Below are positions 35,271 to 47,227 of a stretch of 64,000 bases of DNA, piece by piece. The DNA is from Panopea generosa (Eukaryota; Mollusca; Bivalvia; Adapedonta; Hiatellidae). Below the pieces are notes generated by a model. The model saw only the letters and a program-made list of their open reading frames with translations. It was not told the origin of the DNA and did no database searches. Numbering within the stretch: position 1 is the stretch's first letter; each line of letters opens with the position of its first letter. Location of the stretch: contig CM055909.1 in the NCBI GenBank assembly GCA_029582155.1, positions 49,912,412-49,976,411 of the forward strand, in the 5' to 3' direction. Both the position numbers and the translations under genes were made by a program.

Positions 35271-36154
35271 AGTAATAAGTGATGGAATATTCAAATACAA
35301 ATTTTGTAAAAGAACTACTAATCACTAAAATTAAATGAAACTTAGCGCTTTTTTAGCCGGGTACACATGACAATGTTGATATCTAAGGATCAGTATGTTT
35401 ATATTATTGTCAAAGAATATACAGGTAGCTTTGATCTATACCCCACAGTTTCAGAGTTATGTCCCTTGAAAGAAATGGACGCAAACGTAAGTTTATTACA
35501 TATACGGAATTACTTAAATATCCATAATCCTTATTTGCATTAATATTTTCAATATAAAACAAATAAAAATGCGTATGATGTGTTTTCCTTGAAACGATTA
35601 GGTATCCCTCTACCCACACATACATTTAGATACAGGCTACCTTGGACTTCTAAAAACTTTTATTGCAATGAAAATGACCATTTTCAATGTTTTGAAAAAA
35701 GTTTCGGAACCAAACATGCAATCATTTATTTGATTATTATTCGCTAATGTCAGTTGGCTTAATAGAAATTGTACCATTAAAGAAAGTTCATATATTCTTT
35801 ACAAAACCCACAGATACGTATATATTTTGTTTCAGTTGTTTTACTTTATTCATTATCCTCTCTCATTAAAATATGTCAAGCCACAAAAAATTACCAGAAG
35901 GTTCTTTTTTCCCCTTTCTTTTTTTTAAGATATTCCGGACAAAAACGCAAAAACACAAAGACATAATAGAATGAGACAGTTGTTTGCAAGTCATTGACGA
36001 GTCATTGTGCGGTGAGATGTTCCTCCTCAACCCACAACACACTCATTAACAGGGACAATTTGGTATCTGGAAAAAATGCCGTGTGATCTCTTAACATAAA
36101 CTAACTACGCTGTACATCATCATAATTATAATGGCTTAGTCATATATATATGAC

Positions 36155-36350
36155 ATTTATACCCGGATCGGTAGCGCGTCTGACTATCAATCCAGGGGTC
36201 GCAAGCTCGAATACCCACAGTCCACAGTCTTCATGATGATTGATATACGAAATTACGTTTATTTGTTTCCCAGGAAAAGAAATGTTATGTTTACTAATCA
36301 TCTTTAGTCCTCGATGGCATAAAATGACGCTAAACATTCAAACAAACAAA
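36155..36350 (+). mobile_element. SINE family D, copy with head
   Basis: Head CCCGGATCGGTAGCGCGTCT with B box GCAAGCTCGAATACCC, body TGATGATTGATATACG and CCCAGGAAAAGAAATG, tail with AAACAAACAAAC. It sits a few bases from exon 4 of the C4-like gene. Confidence 0.65.
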
Positions 36351-36369
36351 CAAACAAAACCTCGATTAC

Positions 36370-36513
36370 CGTTCATCTGATATTTAGTTCTGTAGAGAAC
36401 ACTTCTATCTGGATTATGTTCCACATTGTATTTTCCCCATGTTGGGACCTCTGGAAGGCAAACGGTACTGGTAGTTCCGCCTCGATGCTGCCAATGACCT
36501 CCAGCAGCAAAAC
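36370..36513 (-). CDS. Short-chain collagen C4-like type II membrane protein, exon 4
   Basis: The 144-base exon follows acceptor GTTGTGAATTTTAG and ends at donor GTAATC (36364-36369); both borders are phase 1. It encodes GFAAGGHWQHRGGTTSTVCL, then PEVPTWGKYNVEHNPDRSVL and YRTKYQMN. The GG-H-W/Y-x-H-x-G-G ... hCLP-x-x-P-x-x-x-KY order is the central signature of C4-like proteins. The neighbouring intron on the right holds both 27-base arrays. Confidence 0.85.
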
Positions 36514-36663
36514 CTAAAATTCACAACATGAATTCAGTTTCAGTGCTATTCATTACTCGTCCGTCCGTGAGTCTGTTCGCCCTTACGCAAACGTATTTAA
36601 GTAAAAAAAGTATGCACTGCATTTTAAGTGAACTTCTGGTTGGTTTTCCTGTTTTATGAATTC

Positions 36664-36897
36664 CTGTACAAGTGCACCAGGTTGATTCGCATGTACAAGT
36701 GCACCAGGTTGATTCGCCTGTACAAGTGCACCAGGTTGATTCGCCTGTACAAGTGCACCAGGTTGATTCGCCTGTACAAGTGCACCAGGTTGATTCGCCT
36801 GTACAAGTGCACCAGGTTGATTCGCCTGTACAAGTGCACCAGATTGCTTCGCTTTTACGATTGTACCAGGTTGATTCACCTGTAGAAGTGCACCAGT
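36664..36897 (+). repeat. 27-base minisatellite, block 1 (~8-9 copies)
   Basis: The unit is GTACAAGTGCACCAGGTTGA plus TTCGCCT. The period is a multiple of three, so open frames run through it on both strands. Confidence 0.95.
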
Positions 36898-37134
36898 GAT
36901 AGTATTCACCAACCATTCTTGAGAATATTCTTTAGCTTGAAAATCTACAAATTTCAACCATAAATATCTAGTTTACCATGACAGGCAGAATAATTGTGAG
37001 AGATTATTTAACTATATATTATATGTCCCTACATGCCTGCAAATTTTGACCTCAATAAATTGTCTCTTAGTGTGTTTTTCAAAATTCAATCTTGGGCTTA
37101 AGTTAAGAAGGTTCTTAAGAATGGTTAGGGAATA

Positions 37135-39668
37135 TCACACCAGGTTGCTTCGCCTGTACAAGTACACCAGGTTACATCGCCTGTACAAGTGCACCAGGTT
37201 ATATCGCCTGTACAAGTACACCAGGTTACATCGCCTGTACAAGTACACCAGGTTATATCGCCTGTACAAGTGCACCAGGTTATATCGCCTGTACAAGTAC
37301 ACCAGGTTATATCGCCTGTACAAATGCACCAGGTTATATCGCCTGTACAAGTGCACCAGGTTACATCGCCTGTACAATTACACCAGGTTACATCGCCTGT
37401 ACAAGTGCACCAGGTTATATCGCCTGTACAAGTGCACCAGGTTACATCGCCTGTACAAGTGCACCAGGTTATATCGCCTGTACAAGTGCACCAGGTTATA
37501 TCGCCTGTACAAGTAGACCAGGTTACATCGCCTGTACAAGTGCACCAGGTTATATCGCCTGTACAAGTAGACCAGGTTACATCGCCTGTACAAGTGCACC
37601 AGGTTATATCGCCTGTACAAGTGCACCAGGTTACATCGCCTGTACAAGTGCACCAGGTTACATCGCCTGTACAAGTGCACCAGGTTATATCGCCTGTACA
37701 AGTAGACCAGGTTACATCGCCTGTACAAGTGCACCAGGTTATATCGCCTGTACAAGTGCACCAGGTTACATCGCCTGTACAAGTGCACCAGGTTACATCG
37801 CCTGTACAAGTGCACCAGGTTACATCGCCTGTACAAGTGCACCAGGTCACATCGCCTGTACAAGTGCACCAGGTTATATCGCCTATACAAGTACACCAGG
37901 TTATATCGCCGTGCACCAGGTTACATCGCCTGTACAAGTGCACCAGGTTACATCGCCTGTACAAGTGCACCAGGTTATATCGCCGTGCACCAGGTTACAT
38001 CGCCTGTACAAGTGCACCAGGTTACATCGCCTGTACAAGTAGACCAGGTTATATCACCTGTACACATGCATTACCTGTACAAGTGCACCAGGTTACATCG
38101 CCTGTACTTATGACCAGGTTGCTTCACCTGTACAAGCGCACCAGGTTACTATGCCTGTACAAGTGTACCAGGTTCCTTCACCTGTACACGTGCACCAGGT
38201 TACTATGCCTGTACAAGTGTACCAGGTTCCTTCACCTGTACACGTGCACCAGGTTACTATGCCTGTACAAGTGTACCAGGTTCCTTCACCTGTACACGTG
38301 CAACTAGCTGCTGCGCCTGTACAAGTTCACCAGGTTGATTCGACTGTACAAATGCACCAGTGCACCAGGTTACATCGCTTGTACAAGTAGACCAGGTTAT
38401 ATCGCCTGTACACGTGCATCGCCTGTACAAGTGCACCAGGTTACATCGCCAGTACAAGTGCACCAGGTTATATCGCCTGTACAAGTGCACCAGGTTATAT
38501 CGCCTGTAATAGTGCACCAGGTTACATCGCCTGTACAAGTGCACCAGGTTACATCGCCTGTACAAGTGCACCAGGTTACATCGCCAGTACAAGTGCACCA
38601 GGTTATATCGCCTGTACAAGTGCACCAGGTTATATCGCCTGTACAAGTGCACCAGGTTACATCGCCTGTACAATTACACCAGGTTACATCGCCTGTACAA
38701 GTGCACCAGGTTACATCGCCTGTACAAGTAGACCAGGTTATATCGCCTGTACACGTGCATTGCCTGTACAAGTGCACCAGGTTACATCGCCTGTACTAAT
38801 GACCAGGTTGCTTCACCTGTACAAGTGCACCAGGCTGCTTCGCCATTACAAGTGCACGAGGCTGCTTCGCCTGTACTAGTGCGTCAGACTGCTTCGCCTG
38901 TAATAGTGCATCAGACTGCTTTGACTGTACAAGTGTACCAGGTTCCTTCACCTGTACACGTGCACCAGGTTACTATGCCTGTACAAGTGTACCAGGTTCC
39001 TTCACCTGTACACGTGCAACAGGCTGCTTCGCCTGTTCAAGTGCACCAGGTTACTTCGCCTGTACAAGTGCAACAGGTTACTTCGCCTGTAAAAGTGCAA
39101 CAGGTTCCTTTACTTGTACACGTGCACCAGGCTGCTTCGCCTGAACAAGTGCACCATGCAGCTTCGCCTGTACTAGTGTGCCAGACTGCTTCGCCTGTAC
39201 TAGTGCACCAGACTGCTTCGCTTGTACAGGTGCATCAGGTTCCTTCACCTGTACACGTGCACCAGGTTACTTCGCCTGTATAAATGCACTAGGTTCCTTC
39301 ACCTGTACATGTGCACCAGGCTGATTCGACTGTACAAGTGCACCAGGTTGTTTCGCTTGTACAAGTGCACCAGTTTGCTTCGCATGTACAAGTGTACCAG
39401 GTTCCTTCGCCTGTACACGTGCACCAGGCTGCTTCGCCTGTACAAGTGCACCAGACTGCTTCGACTGTACAGGTGCACCAGGTTGCTTCGCCTGTTCAAG
39501 TGCACCAGACTGCTTCGACTGTACAAGTGCACCAGGTTGCTTCGCCTGTACTAGTGCACCAGGCTGCTTCGACTGAACAAGTGCGCCAGGCTGCTTCGAC
39601 TGTACAAGTGCGTCAGGCTGCTTCGACTGTACAAGTGCGCCAGGCTGCTTCGACTGTACAAGTGTGCA
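37135..39668 (+). repeat. 27-base minisatellite, block 2 (~90 copies)
   Basis: The unit is GTACAAGTGCACCAGGTTAC plus ATCGCCT, with ATA/ACA alternation at its centre. From about 38040 onwards variants shift to GCTTC, CCTTC and ACTTC centres and shorter units intervene. Open frames reach 372 codons (VHQVTSPVQ on plus, VTWCTCTGD on minus) but lie wholly in the intron between exons 3 and 4 of the C4-like gene. Confidence 0.95.
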
Positions 39669-40072
39669 ACAGATATAGATGTGATCTAGCAGTGAATATA
39701 TGATGAAATATGGCTGAAGCAGCAAAAGAGCGTATTTTAGAATTTATAAAAAAAGTATTATTCTCGCGGAAAGATGTTAATTTCATTATCAATGGCAGCG
39801 AGGGCTATATTTATAATGCCTTGCATGGAACCGGTAGCCATCTTGTTTGATTGCAGCCGACAGAAGAGGACCCTCAGCCGCCAAAATTAATGGTCTTATA
39901 AAATGATTAAAGAATAAGCCAATATATATTCTTCATTCACAATAATATTTTTTTATAACATAATATTTTTTTACACAATGTATTTGATGTTTCCATTTTA
40001 TTCTCGTTATAGATCTACATCTATATTTTATTAAATATATTAACATCCTTGGGAGAAATCATTGTCTAAATT

Positions 40073-40172
40073 CATTTCGAATAAGTGATATCACCTATTC
40101 GAAACGAATGAGTGATATCACTCATTCGAATAAGTGATATCACTCATTCGAATGAGTGATATCACTTATTAA
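40073..40172. repeat. Tandem perfect palindromes (GAATGAGTGATATCACTCAT)
   Basis: Four ~22-base units, each self-complementary around GATATC; 40105-40128 is a perfect 24-base palindrome. Confidence 0.95.
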
Positions 40173-40357
40173 GGTTAAATAGTAAAACGGCACCCCATAC
40201 AATTCGCCATCACATGAACATATTTAAGTAAATTATTATTTTACTAGTTCTGTTCAGATTCTTTCCGATCTTCCTCTTTCAATGAAACTGGATATGTCAT
40301 ATATAATATGCCATGTGTTGAAAATGTTGTTTAACACACTCTAACGATATAAATTAC

Positions 40358-40423
40358 CTTTGTAAATAAGAACGGAACCAGTAGAACACGTCGTTCGACC
40401 CCAGCGCGTGTATACATGACCGC
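40358..40423 (-). CDS. Short-chain collagen C4-like type II membrane protein, exon 3
   Basis: The 66-base exon follows acceptor TTGTATCTCAACAG and ends at donor GTAATT (40352-40357), phase 1 at both ends. It encodes GGHVYTRWGRTTCSTGSVLI then YK. The VYTRWGRTTC ... hhYxG motif marks the start of the C4-like globular ectodomain. Confidence 0.85.
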
Positions 40424-40817
40424 CTGTTGAGATACAACAATCTTTAAGTGGTTTATAAGAACCAGCGGAAATTATTCCTAAGATCAGACAAAATATCATT
40501 GAAATTAAAATTTAATCGATGATTAAAAAATATTTGTTTTTAAAATTTCCCTGTGATTAACTTTAGGACGATAGTGTTGTTATCTGGCTATTCGAAAGGA
40601 AATTTAATACTGGGACCCAAATAAATGACATCATTAATATAGAATAGAAACATTCGTGAATATGAATACCCCCGAGCCTCTTACACTTACTACGGGGTGA
40701 ATAAATGGACGCCAATTAGTGGTTGAAGTTAAAATGGGAAAGGGGATTAACACAAAATAACAATATATCTAACTTAATCTATCTCAAAGACTTGCTTTCT
40801 TTGTGTTTCATTTCGGA

Positions 40818-41030
40818 ACATGGTCCTCCGTAGCCGAGTGGTCTAAGGTGCTGTCGTCTAATGACATCTTACCTCTTCGGGTTGAGGTCGTTGGTTCGAA
40901 TCCAGCTCGGTCCAAAAATATTATGTGGAAATGTTTGCCAGATGCTTGCGGAAGGGGAGTGGCTGTACTAAAATCCATTCTGGATATGCCACATATAACC
41001 TGATAAGTGTTAAACCCGGACTCACAATAC
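40818..41030 (+). mobile_element. SINE family A, tRNA-Leu/Ser-like head
   Basis: Head GTAGCCGAGTGGTCTAAGGT, then CTGTCGTCTAATGAC, B box GTTGGTTCGAATCC and GCTCGGTCC. The body CAGATGCTTGCGGAAGG and ACATATAACCTG is shared with the other family A copies. The attached body argues against a functional tRNA gene. Confidence 0.75.
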
Positions 41031-41862
41031 ATAATTTTGTAGTATTCAAATTCAATAACAAGGGAAAATATATGATTTCTAAAATATATAATTGTCAATC
41101 CAGTCTTAACGAGAGTGATGATGTACTGGTGGATAAAGTGTTGGCCACTCACGCCAGGTACCAAACGCTCGATCGAAAGCTGGACGCCATTTGCCTCTAA
41201 AAAAAGACAACTAAAAAAAAATAGTTCGACGGCAACAGTATGCTAGGCACTTGACCCAAAGTACACTAGTACATTGTAATACAATTCGGACAACACATTC
41301 TAAATGTAAATACAGAGGATGATATATCTCGGATTCAATCTTTTTGATTGTGTTATTTTGTGTTGGCTACCAAACAGTAACTCTGATATGTGAATATACG
41401 GCATACCATCAGATGGCGCGCAATGTTATTTTACACCAACGGAAGTGAATGTTTCAGACACACGCTCAATGTACAAAAACAAAAAATTACCATTAAAATA
41501 AATGCACAATTATTTCGAATGAAACTAAAACCTTGAAACCTGTATAACTTATATACATGTCTTCATATATCCATGTGTATCGTTGCTTCTGCACAATATT
41601 GGTTGGAAAAAAAACAGGTAAGAAAGTTTCGTCTTGGGTTATCGTTCTTGTCATATCTAAAATTGATACAATGCCCATAATTGGGTTTAAATGTGTTTAT
41701 AGTACAATTGTATTGAGTTTATATGCTATGAAATGATTTCTCATACATTAATCGAGATATGTAATACCTTGATTCACGCTTTAATGGACTACTGGTATTA
41801 ACTTCATTTGATTGAGAGTTTAGCATAGTATTATATAGAAACAAAAATGCCTTGTGTCTTAC

Positions 41863-41892
41863 CTGCTAGAGATCTTTTATCACGGTTTTGTC
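41863..41892 (-). CDS. Short-chain collagen C4-like protein, exon 2 (30-base mini-exon with furin-type site)
   Basis: The mini-exon lies between acceptor GGTTATTTTTCAG and donor GTAAGA (41857-41862), phase 1 at both ends. With border bases it encodes GQNRDKRSLA. RDKR followed by S fits the furin consensus R-x-K/R-R, placed between the threonine-rich stalk and the C4-like domain, so cleavage could release the ectodomain. The exon is symmetrical and could be skipped without breaking the frame. Confidence 0.7.
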
Positions 41893-41941
41893 CTGAAAAA
41901 TAACCAAACCACGAGTTCCACAAACATTCTCGAATTAACTG

Positions 41942-43520
41942 ACTTTGCCTTGTCATATGCATGAATAGGTATAAAGTGGCGAAGTATGACACTTTGCCTC
42001 GTCATATGCATGAGTAGGTATAAAGTGGCGAAGTATGACACTTTGCCTCGTCATACGCATGAGTAGGTATAAAGTGGCAAAGTGTGACACTTTGCCTCGT
42101 CATACGCATGAGTAGGTATAAAGTGGCCAAGTATGACACTTTGCCTCGCCATACGCATGAGGAGGTATAAAGTGGCGAAGTATGACACTTTGCCTCGCCA
42201 TACGCATGAGTAGGTATAAAGTGGCGAAGTATGACACTTTGCCTTGTCATACGCATGAGTAGGTATAAAGTGGCGAAGTATGACACTTTGCCTCGTCATA
42301 CGCATGAGTAGGTATAAAGTGGCGAAGTATGACACTTTGCCTCGTCATACGCATGAGTAGGTATAAAGTGGCGAAGTATGACACTTTGCCTCGTCATATG
42401 CGAAGTATGACACCTTGCCTCGTCATATGCATGAGTAGGTATAAAGTGGCGAAGTATGACACTTTGCCTCGTCATATGCATGAGTAGGTATAAAGTGGTG
42501 AAGTATGACACTTTGCCTCGTCATATGCATGAGTAGGTATAAAGTGGCGAAGTATGACACTTTGCCTCGTCATATGCATGAGTAGGTATAAAGTGGTGAA
42601 GTATGACACTTTGCCTCGTCATATGCATGAGTAGGTATAAAGTGGCGAAGTATGACACTTTGCCTCGTCATATGCATGAGTAGGTACAAAGTGGTGAAGT
42701 ATGACACTTTGCCTCGTCATATGCACGAGTAGGTATAAAGTGGTAAAGTATGACACTTTGCCTCGCCATACGCATGAGGAGGTATAAAGTGGTAAAGTAT
42801 GACACTTTGCCTCGCCATACGCATGAGAAGGTATAAAGTGGCGAAGTATGACACTTTGCCTCGCCATACGCATGAGTAGGTATAAAGTGGCGAAGTATGA
42901 CACTTTGCCTTGTCATACGCATGAGTAGGTATAAAGTTGCGAAGTATGACACTTTGCCTCGTCATACGCATGAGTAGGTATAAAGTGGCGAAGTATGACA
43001 CTTTGCCTCGTCATACGCATGAGTAGGTATAAAGTGGCGAAGTATGACACTTTGCCTCGTCATACGCATGAGTAGGTATAAAGTGGCGAAGTATGACACT
43101 TTGCCTCGTCATATGCGAAGTATGACACCTTGCCTCGTCATATGCATGAGTAGGTATAAAGTGGCGAAGTATGACACTTTGCCTCGTCATATGCATGAGT
43201 AGGTATAAAGTGGTGAAGTATGACACTTTGCCTCGTCATATGCATGAGTAGGTATAAAGTGGCGAAGTATGACACTTTGCCTCGTCATATGCATGAGTAG
43301 GTACAAAGTGGTGAAGTATGACACTTTGCCTCGTCATATGCACGAGTAGGTATAAAGTGGTAAAGTATGACACTTTGTCTCGTCATATGCATGAGTAGGT
43401 ATAAAGTGGCGAAGTATGACACTTTGCCTCGCCATATGCATGAGTAGGTATAAAGTGGCGAAGTATGACACTTTGCCTCGTCATATGCATGAGTAGGTAT
43501 AAAGTGGCGAAGTATGACAC
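41942..43520 (+). repeat. 49-base minisatellite, ~32 copies, with a higher-order duplication
   Basis: The unit is ATGCATGAGTAGGTATAAAG, then TGGCGAAGTATGACACTTTG, then CCTCGTCAT. A deletion-bearing unit (CATATGCGAAGTATGACACC) occurs at about 42396 and again 715 bases later, with matching neighbours, so a ~0.7-kb block was duplicated as a whole. It lies between exons 1 and 2 of the C4-like gene. Repeated minus-strand frames of 71-94 codons are accidental. Confidence 0.95.
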
Positions 43521-43846
43521 CTGTTAAATCAAACGCCGGACAGCTTTTCTTTTATCTTTAAAATATGACTTCTTTGAGAAAAAAAATGTTTTAAAATGAA
43601 GGAAAATATAGACGAAATAGAAATGCATTATTTTTTTAAACCGTACTTCCGGATAAATCATTAGAACGAAACATTACTTTTGTGTGACCTTAAGATTGAC
43701 CTATTGTCGAGTAGATGACTTTGTTTCGAAAGAGAAACAACACAAAGCCGGATCTCCGACTTAACTGTTAAATAACGCTGGTTCTCCTCTCTGCTATGCA
43801 TAACATTAAACTTGCAGATACGGGGACCAATATATTTTACACATAC

Positions 43847-44594
43847 CAGTTTCTGTAGCATTGTCCTCATTAATCACTTCGTCTGGAGGACTTTCCGTAC
43901 TCAGCGTCCAGTTATCATGTGACGTAGTCCCAATTCCTGTATAACTTGGCATCACAGTTCGGTTTTTTGTTGCTGCAGTTGTTGGTGTTTGAGTTGCAAA
44001 TATTGTTGTTGCTGCAGTTGTTGCTTTGGTAACACTATCATTAATGTTCACTTCTGGTAAGCTGACATCACCTTCTGGTGTGTTACTATGCTCACACAGT
44101 ATTCTCGTTTCTTTAAGTTTGTCAATGGTCAGCCAGCCAACGGAACTTACGGATAATCCACAAACGAATCCAACAAACGTATAAGCTAAAACCGTCTTGC
44201 GAATTTTAAACCGCAGACGCAGTTTTCTGTTGAGTTTTGGAACATCTACCTGTACCGCATCTACCTGAATTGTATCGGCTTCCATGTAAATATTTTCGTC
44301 ATCAGTAATTTCATTAGCAGACGACAGTATGTTGTTACCTGGAGGCGCTGCGTTTTTCTGTGCTGTGTCACGCTTCTTGCTGTTGCATTTGGTCGTCCTG
44401 TCTCCAGTTTCTTTAAACGTCTTTGAATTTCTTAGATGGCAGCTGACTGTCTCAGTTATTTCGGCTGTGCTCGTGTTGCCGTGAGTACCAGAATCCCAAG
44501 CCGATAATGTGTAAATGTTCGACTCTCTTTGTAGTTCAAAAGCAGCATTATTTGTGTTTTTATTTCTAAAATCCCCCATTTGCATGTAACTCAT
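43847..44594 (-). CDS. Short-chain collagen C4-like type II membrane protein, exon 1 (cytoplasmic part, membrane span, stalk)
   Basis: From ATG at 44594 (MSYMQMGDF) the exon encodes 249 codons plus one base. Residues 1-133 are polar and cytoplasmic, ending in the basic stretch KLNRKLRLRFKIRK. Residues 134-157 (TVLAYTFVGFVCGLSVSSVG and following) form one membrane span. Residues 158-249 are a threonine-rich, probably O-glycosylated stalk with N-glycosylation sites. Basic residues before the span and no signal peptide indicate type II topology. The donor GTATGT (43841-43846) is phase 1. With five downstream exons the protein is about 434 residues; ligand and role are unknown. Methionines at residues 4 and 6 are alternative starts. 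Confidence 0.75.
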
Positions 44595-44887
44595 TTTTCA
44601 GATCTCGTCAAATTCAGAACACATTTATTTCACTTGTGTCTGTTAAAAAGAAACGTTACACTTACATTCAGTTTCATGTCATTGTGTGCGACTTCCTTAA
44701 CTGGTAGGTCTTCCGTGTCAATACCACTATTACATCAAATTTACCACAACGTTAGAACGTCAGCTATTAAGGAATATTTATATCTCTTAATAACAACTTT
44801 CAGCTATGGTGTTTATTTAACAATTTTTTCCTATGTTTCGAAATGTTGAAGTTTTTTATTTGATAAGAAAAAGATCAAGCGAGCAAG

Positions 44888-45051
<164 letters not shown>

Positions 45052-45341
45052 TTGTTTCATTTGTAGTCTACATTTCTCATTTGTATTCAGTAACTGTTGA
45101 TTTGTATTGTATATTTTTTATATATTCTATATTTATATATTCATATTGTATCTCTTACATTTGTATTGTAAATTCACAGTAGAATAGATCGAACAATTCA
45201 ATCGATGTTTCGGGAGAGTGTTGTGTAGGGAGACGTTCATGTATGTTCCACCAATGGAACCAAAACTAACCAGTTATCTATGCTATTAATTAAAACGGGT
45301 TAAGACAGCATGTAAGCTGAGATGTTTGTCTCATACAATTT

Positions 45342-45992
45342 CTATATAGAATTTAAACCATTTTTTTTTTTACAATATGCTATGTTTATTTTGTCATATG
45401 GGAGTTGATTTATAGGCATAGTACCACTATTGGGAACAGAAAAAATACTTCCGTGTGTTAGTATCATAATGGCAGTTGAGCATTGTTTCTTCTTATTTAA
45501 ACATGGATTTTCCTTAGTTAAATGCTCTTTTTTATTTGAATGGCATTTTTGGTGTATTTTGAACAGTTCGAAAGCATGGTCATGTATGAATGATGCTTGG
45601 AAATTGGGATATGTGAGTGTAAATGGTACGTGATTTCTGGAGTCTACTTTCACTTTGTCAACAGTATACATACTGAACAGAAAAAATATTTTACGTGATT
45701 CATGACCCCTACTGTTCTTATCATATTTTGGTAGTACAGAGAATGACAAACAACAAAATATAAGTTTCATTTGTGTCTCTCTATTAATGACATTGTTATG
45801 TATTATATCATAAAGAACAATAATCAATAGGAGCTTACACCTTTTATTATAAAAATGTATTCTAGTTCGGTAGCGATACAAATATATGTCCGTTTCCTGG
45901 GTATAATCAGAAATGACTGTTGTGAGTTCAAGCAGTATTGTTCTAAAATGACTGTTGTTGTTGTTTTTAATGGGGTTTAAGGACCTTTTCAA
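45342..45992 (-). other. Unexplained 216-codon open frame
   Basis: In AT-rich DNA a frame this long is unlikely by chance. The translation is basic, low in glycine and has no recognised domain; IMILTHGSIFSVPNSGT near the C-terminal end is its most protein-like part. There is no clear exon border pair. It could be a decayed gene or a repeat. Function unknown. Confidence 0.25.
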
Positions 45993-46205
45993 CGCATTTC
46001 AGGTTATATATAGCATATTTAGTTTTATTGGTAAAGGAAAATCTGACACTGAATCAGACTGAGTACATGTAGAACCACCGTCCTTCTGCAAGTAACTGAT
46101 ACACTTTCTCACATAAAGTTCTTGGAACGAGCGGGACTCGAACCTACTACCCTAGCGTTAAGGGGTAAATGATCATGAGACGGCGCAACGGAAGACCCTT
46201 CGTTC
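45955..46205 (-). mobile_element. SINE family A, minus-strand copy
   Basis: On the minus strand the head is followed by GGTTCGAGTCCCGCTCG, then TTGCAGAAGGACGGTGGTTC and ATGCTATATATAACCTGAAA, the family A order. Confidence 0.7.
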
Positions 46206-46887
46206 GAAAATGTATTACCAATGTTGGTCGTGCTTCATATTTCATTACCCCTTAACAAAACTGAGTCTTCTATTAACCTTCCTTAGACGGGTTCTGTGCT
46301 CCAAATTGATCTTTTTATCAAATATCTATTGGATTGTACATAATACTTCTATATTTTCCCTTTACCAAACAAAGATTGAGTTCATTCAAAACCAGCATTA
46401 TCAAAACCGAATAAAGTACAAAAGGTAAAAACCTAAATTTGTTATGGAGAGCATAAGTGAAATATAAACCATTACAAACAGACATCAAAGTAAAACATGA
46501 TCTATCGTCAAACGACCAACATAGTCAGACTTTGTTTGAACATGCTATTTTGTCATTTTCTTTATTAACGTTCATAGATTTAATACACTATATATTGATT
46601 GTGATATATACACGTTTTAAGATGAGGGCAATTAAAACGTAAAACAATTAATTCAAAATTAAAGCAGCTGGTGAACACAAACGGAATCGCACGTGCATGA
46701 TATAAAGTCTAAATTAATTATCAATTCCAAATGGCATTAAATCAGTCTAATACTGACTACGTTTGAATAAGAAAAATGTTACGTGTGCATCTACTTATTG
46801 TTATGGATGTATCCAGGTTTAAGCTTCGCTTCTGACCGTCCCGAGGGTTGTTTTTCATATTACTTACAGATACGAGAGTGTACTTAC

Positions 46888-47060
46888 GACGATGGCATAC
46901 GTGTGTATCAGAAGTTTTGAGTTTAACATAGTATAGTGTAATATCACCGATGCAGCAACACAAATTGATGAATGTACATTTTTTTTAATTATGAGATAAA
47001 GAAATCGCATATTCGTATCGCGTAGATTGATTATTAATGCATTAAACTCGTTGGACAAAA
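46888..47060 (-). pseudogene. Possible adhesion-GPCR transmembrane-3 exon or remnant
   Basis: The frame contains SSICVAASVILHYTML, in which C, then L-H-Y at +7 to +9, then L at +12 match the spacing at transmembrane helix 3 of adhesion-type receptors (C ... LLHFFFL). A consensus donor GTAAGT (46882-46887) follows in phase 0. The preceding residues do not look like helices 1 and 2 and a lysine lies inside the helix, so it may be decayed. It is in the right place and strand to continue the gene ending at 47228. Confidence 0.3.
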
Positions 47061-47227
47061 AATAGTAAAGATTTGTATTGGCGATTGCAAGCAGCTTGTA
47101 AAGTTCTTAAATGTGACGTGGGATGGCCAAGACCCGTTTGTCTATGCAACCGTTTTAATAGTACATGCATAACTACATACAAATAAAACAAAAAGTGTGT
47201 CGAGCTTTAAACAAAGTTTGCTGGTAC

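Noticed and set aside
37125-38307. Frames of 281 and 372 codons in the 27-base array
   Set aside because: Same reason as for the 21-base array, and they lie inside an intron of the C4-like gene.
40818-40915. Functional tRNA-Leu/Ser gene
   Set aside because: The tRNA-like part is followed by a body shared with four other copies in the window, so it is a SINE head.
41949-43520. CRISPR-like regular repeats
   Set aside because: The repeats abut with no unique spacers, and the sequence is animal nuclear DNA; these are minisatellites.
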